NCBI RefSeq assembly: GCF_003574735.1
Contig: NZ_QORW01000026.1
Location: 1-64,000 of the forward strand
From: Dongia deserti
Lineage (GTDB): Bacteria; Pseudomonadota; Alphaproteobacteria; Dongiales; Dongiaceae
Direction: 5' to 3'
Length of the DNA stretch: 64,000 nt
Positions 63,450-64,000 of the stretch are shown one piece after another. Position numbers and translations under genes: made by a program. The notes below the pieces were generated by a model. That model saw only the letters and a list, made by a program, of their open reading frames with translations, did not search any database and was not told the DNA's origin. Every line of letters begins with the position of its first letter. The stretch's first letter is position 1.

Positions 63450-63452
63450 CAC

Positions 63453-63755
63453 GCACCTCCCAAGAGTTCTTTAGGTCTTCATGGACGCCTGATCGCGCTT
63501 GCCGAGTAGTGAGACGATAGCCTCAAGAAGACCCTGATGCTCCTTGCCAGACGGCATCAGCAACGCCTCTTCCTTTGGCCGCTCCCGTTTGATCGCGTCG
63601 GTAGGAGCGCGCCGAGCCGCACCGGTGACGTATCACAGAATGGCAGCTCTCGAGTATTAGTTACAAGCAGCGACTGGCCGTGTGCAGTCCGGGATCAAAA
63701 GCAAAGGGGCGGAGCCTCTGGCACCGCCCCTTGAAGACAGGTCTCGCTGGGATAG
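63453..63755. other. Intergenic stretch
   Basis: About 300 bases between the Fpg-like gene and the terminal partial gene. Apart from the terminator at 63704-63732, nothing was recognised. Confidence 0.5.
63704..63732 (-). terminator. Intrinsic terminator of the partial gene at the right edge
   Basis: AAGGGGCGG (63704-63712) pairs with CCGCCCCTT (63724-63732). On the minus strand the stem runs into TTTGCTTTTG, a T-rich tail. It lies 24 bases after the stop of the minus-strand gene. Confidence 0.8.
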
Positions 63756-64000
63756 TTAGGCCGCTGCCTGCAGACCGGAACGCGAGTTAGCCAAGTTCTG
63801 CAAGAGAGACTTGATTACCGTGCCGTCGCCCTCGCTGAAGCCACCCTTCTCAAGCAGATAACCCGCCGTGGCCTTGACGCCCGGACCGGTGTTGTTCACC
63901 CGCTCACCCACCATAGCGATTCCATTCCAGTGCGGCCCCTTATGCCAGTCGACCGTGCGCAGGCAGCGTGCCAGATCCTCCGACCAGTCGTCCGGCTTGT
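63756..64000 (-). CDS. C-terminal part of a possible third DndB-like protein
   Basis: The last 81 codons of a minus-strand gene entering from the right: KPDDWSEDLARCLRTVDW, then WNGIAMVGERVNNTGPGVKATAGYLLEKGGF (landmark), SLLQNLANSRSGLQAAA and a stop. The DW-x-x-x-x-x-WNGIAMVG-x-V pattern resembles the C-terminus of ICE-borne DndB/DGQHR proteins, but the DGQHR motif itself is outside the window, so the assignment is tentative. Confidence 0.55.
   Translation of the reverse strand, partial: KPDDWSEDLARCLRTVDWHKGPHWNGIAMVGERVNNTGPGVKATAGYLLEKGGFSEGDGTVIKSLLQNLANSRSGLQAAA

Larger units (their letters stand above)
44515..64000. mobile_element. Left part of an integrative (ICE-like) element inserted at tRNA-Leu
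   Basis: The element begins at a 3' fragment of tRNA-Leu and an adjacent tyrosine integrase. It carries the usual ICE backbone markers (DUF6499/DUF2285 regulator, XRE regulator, DUF932, two DUF736, ParB). Its cargo is the DNA-modification cluster at 53.4-60.1 kb. No relaxase or type IV secretion gene is inside the window, so mobility is inferred. The right end is outside the window. Confidence 0.75.

Overview
The window reads as a chromosomal segment of an alphaproteobacterium, probably Hyphomicrobiales-like. The reasons are the NDUFS4-type complex I subunit between two tRNA genes, the HWE histidine kinase, many small DUF3606, DUF4142, DUF1272 and DUF2237 proteins, and a membrane-bound PuuD urate oxidase. 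The species cannot be named from the sequence. Positions 1-44.5 kb look like GC-rich core or accessory chromosome. From 44,515 rightwards the window is inside an integrative element whose far end is not reached.

Layout of the chromosomal part. 0-3.4 kb: a pyrrolysine-free MttB-family methyltransferase divergent from a LysR regulator, then tRNA-Pro, the NDUFS4-like protein and tRNA-Arg. 3.5-8.8 kb: an HWE sensor kinase followed by a decaying stretch with two broken SRAP genes, a HicB-like remnant and several small conserved proteins. 8.9-18.6 kb: envelope and stress genes (lipoproteins, acyltransferase, PAS_5 proteins, a membrane-anchored phytochelatin synthase, DUF962 proteins, a glycosyltransferase). 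18.6-37.3 kb: ilvD, a heparin-lyase-like enzyme, and a nearly complete purine catabolic set. puuD-uraD form one operon next to a divergent LysR gene. uraH-xdhA-xdhB-xdhC, a BMP-type nucleoside/purine ABC transporter and an adenine/adenosine deaminase form a second co-directional run. Together they could carry adenine or hypoxanthine through xanthine and urate to allantoin. 37.6-44.4 kb: an acetyltransferase, tandem YcgJ/Fels1-like secreted proteins, LysR and HxlR regulators, a GST-hydrolase pair, a NYN-domain protein, a VOC protein and DUF1272.

The integrative element starts at a 3' fragment of tRNA-Leu(UAA) (44,515-44,570), immediately followed by a tyrosine integrase. Then come a frameshifted DUF6499-DUF2285 regulator, a DUF2285 protein, an XRE regulator, and the DUF932, DUF736, membrane protein and ParB genes that are typical of proteobacterial ICEs. 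The DUF932 and ParB genes share a homologous leader containing the same hairpin. Both DUF736 genes carry a long inverted repeat with a conserved loop upstream.

The cargo at 53.4-61.9 kb is the most interesting part: a co-directional, mostly overlapping cluster encoding a YaaA/DUF6884-like protein, a DndB-like DGQQR protein, a DpdA-like DNA-guanine transglycosylase, a second DGQQR protein, QueE, QueD, QueC and a YhhQ/VUT transporter. A membrane protein and a HAD hydrolase end the run. This is the gene content of a Dpd (7-deazaguanine in DNA) modification system with its own preQ0 supply. The arrangement is compact, has two DndB-like proteins, and shows no recognisable dpd restriction genes in the window. 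An Fpg/MutM-like glycosylase with a non-standard start and the end of a further, possibly DndB-like, gene close the window.
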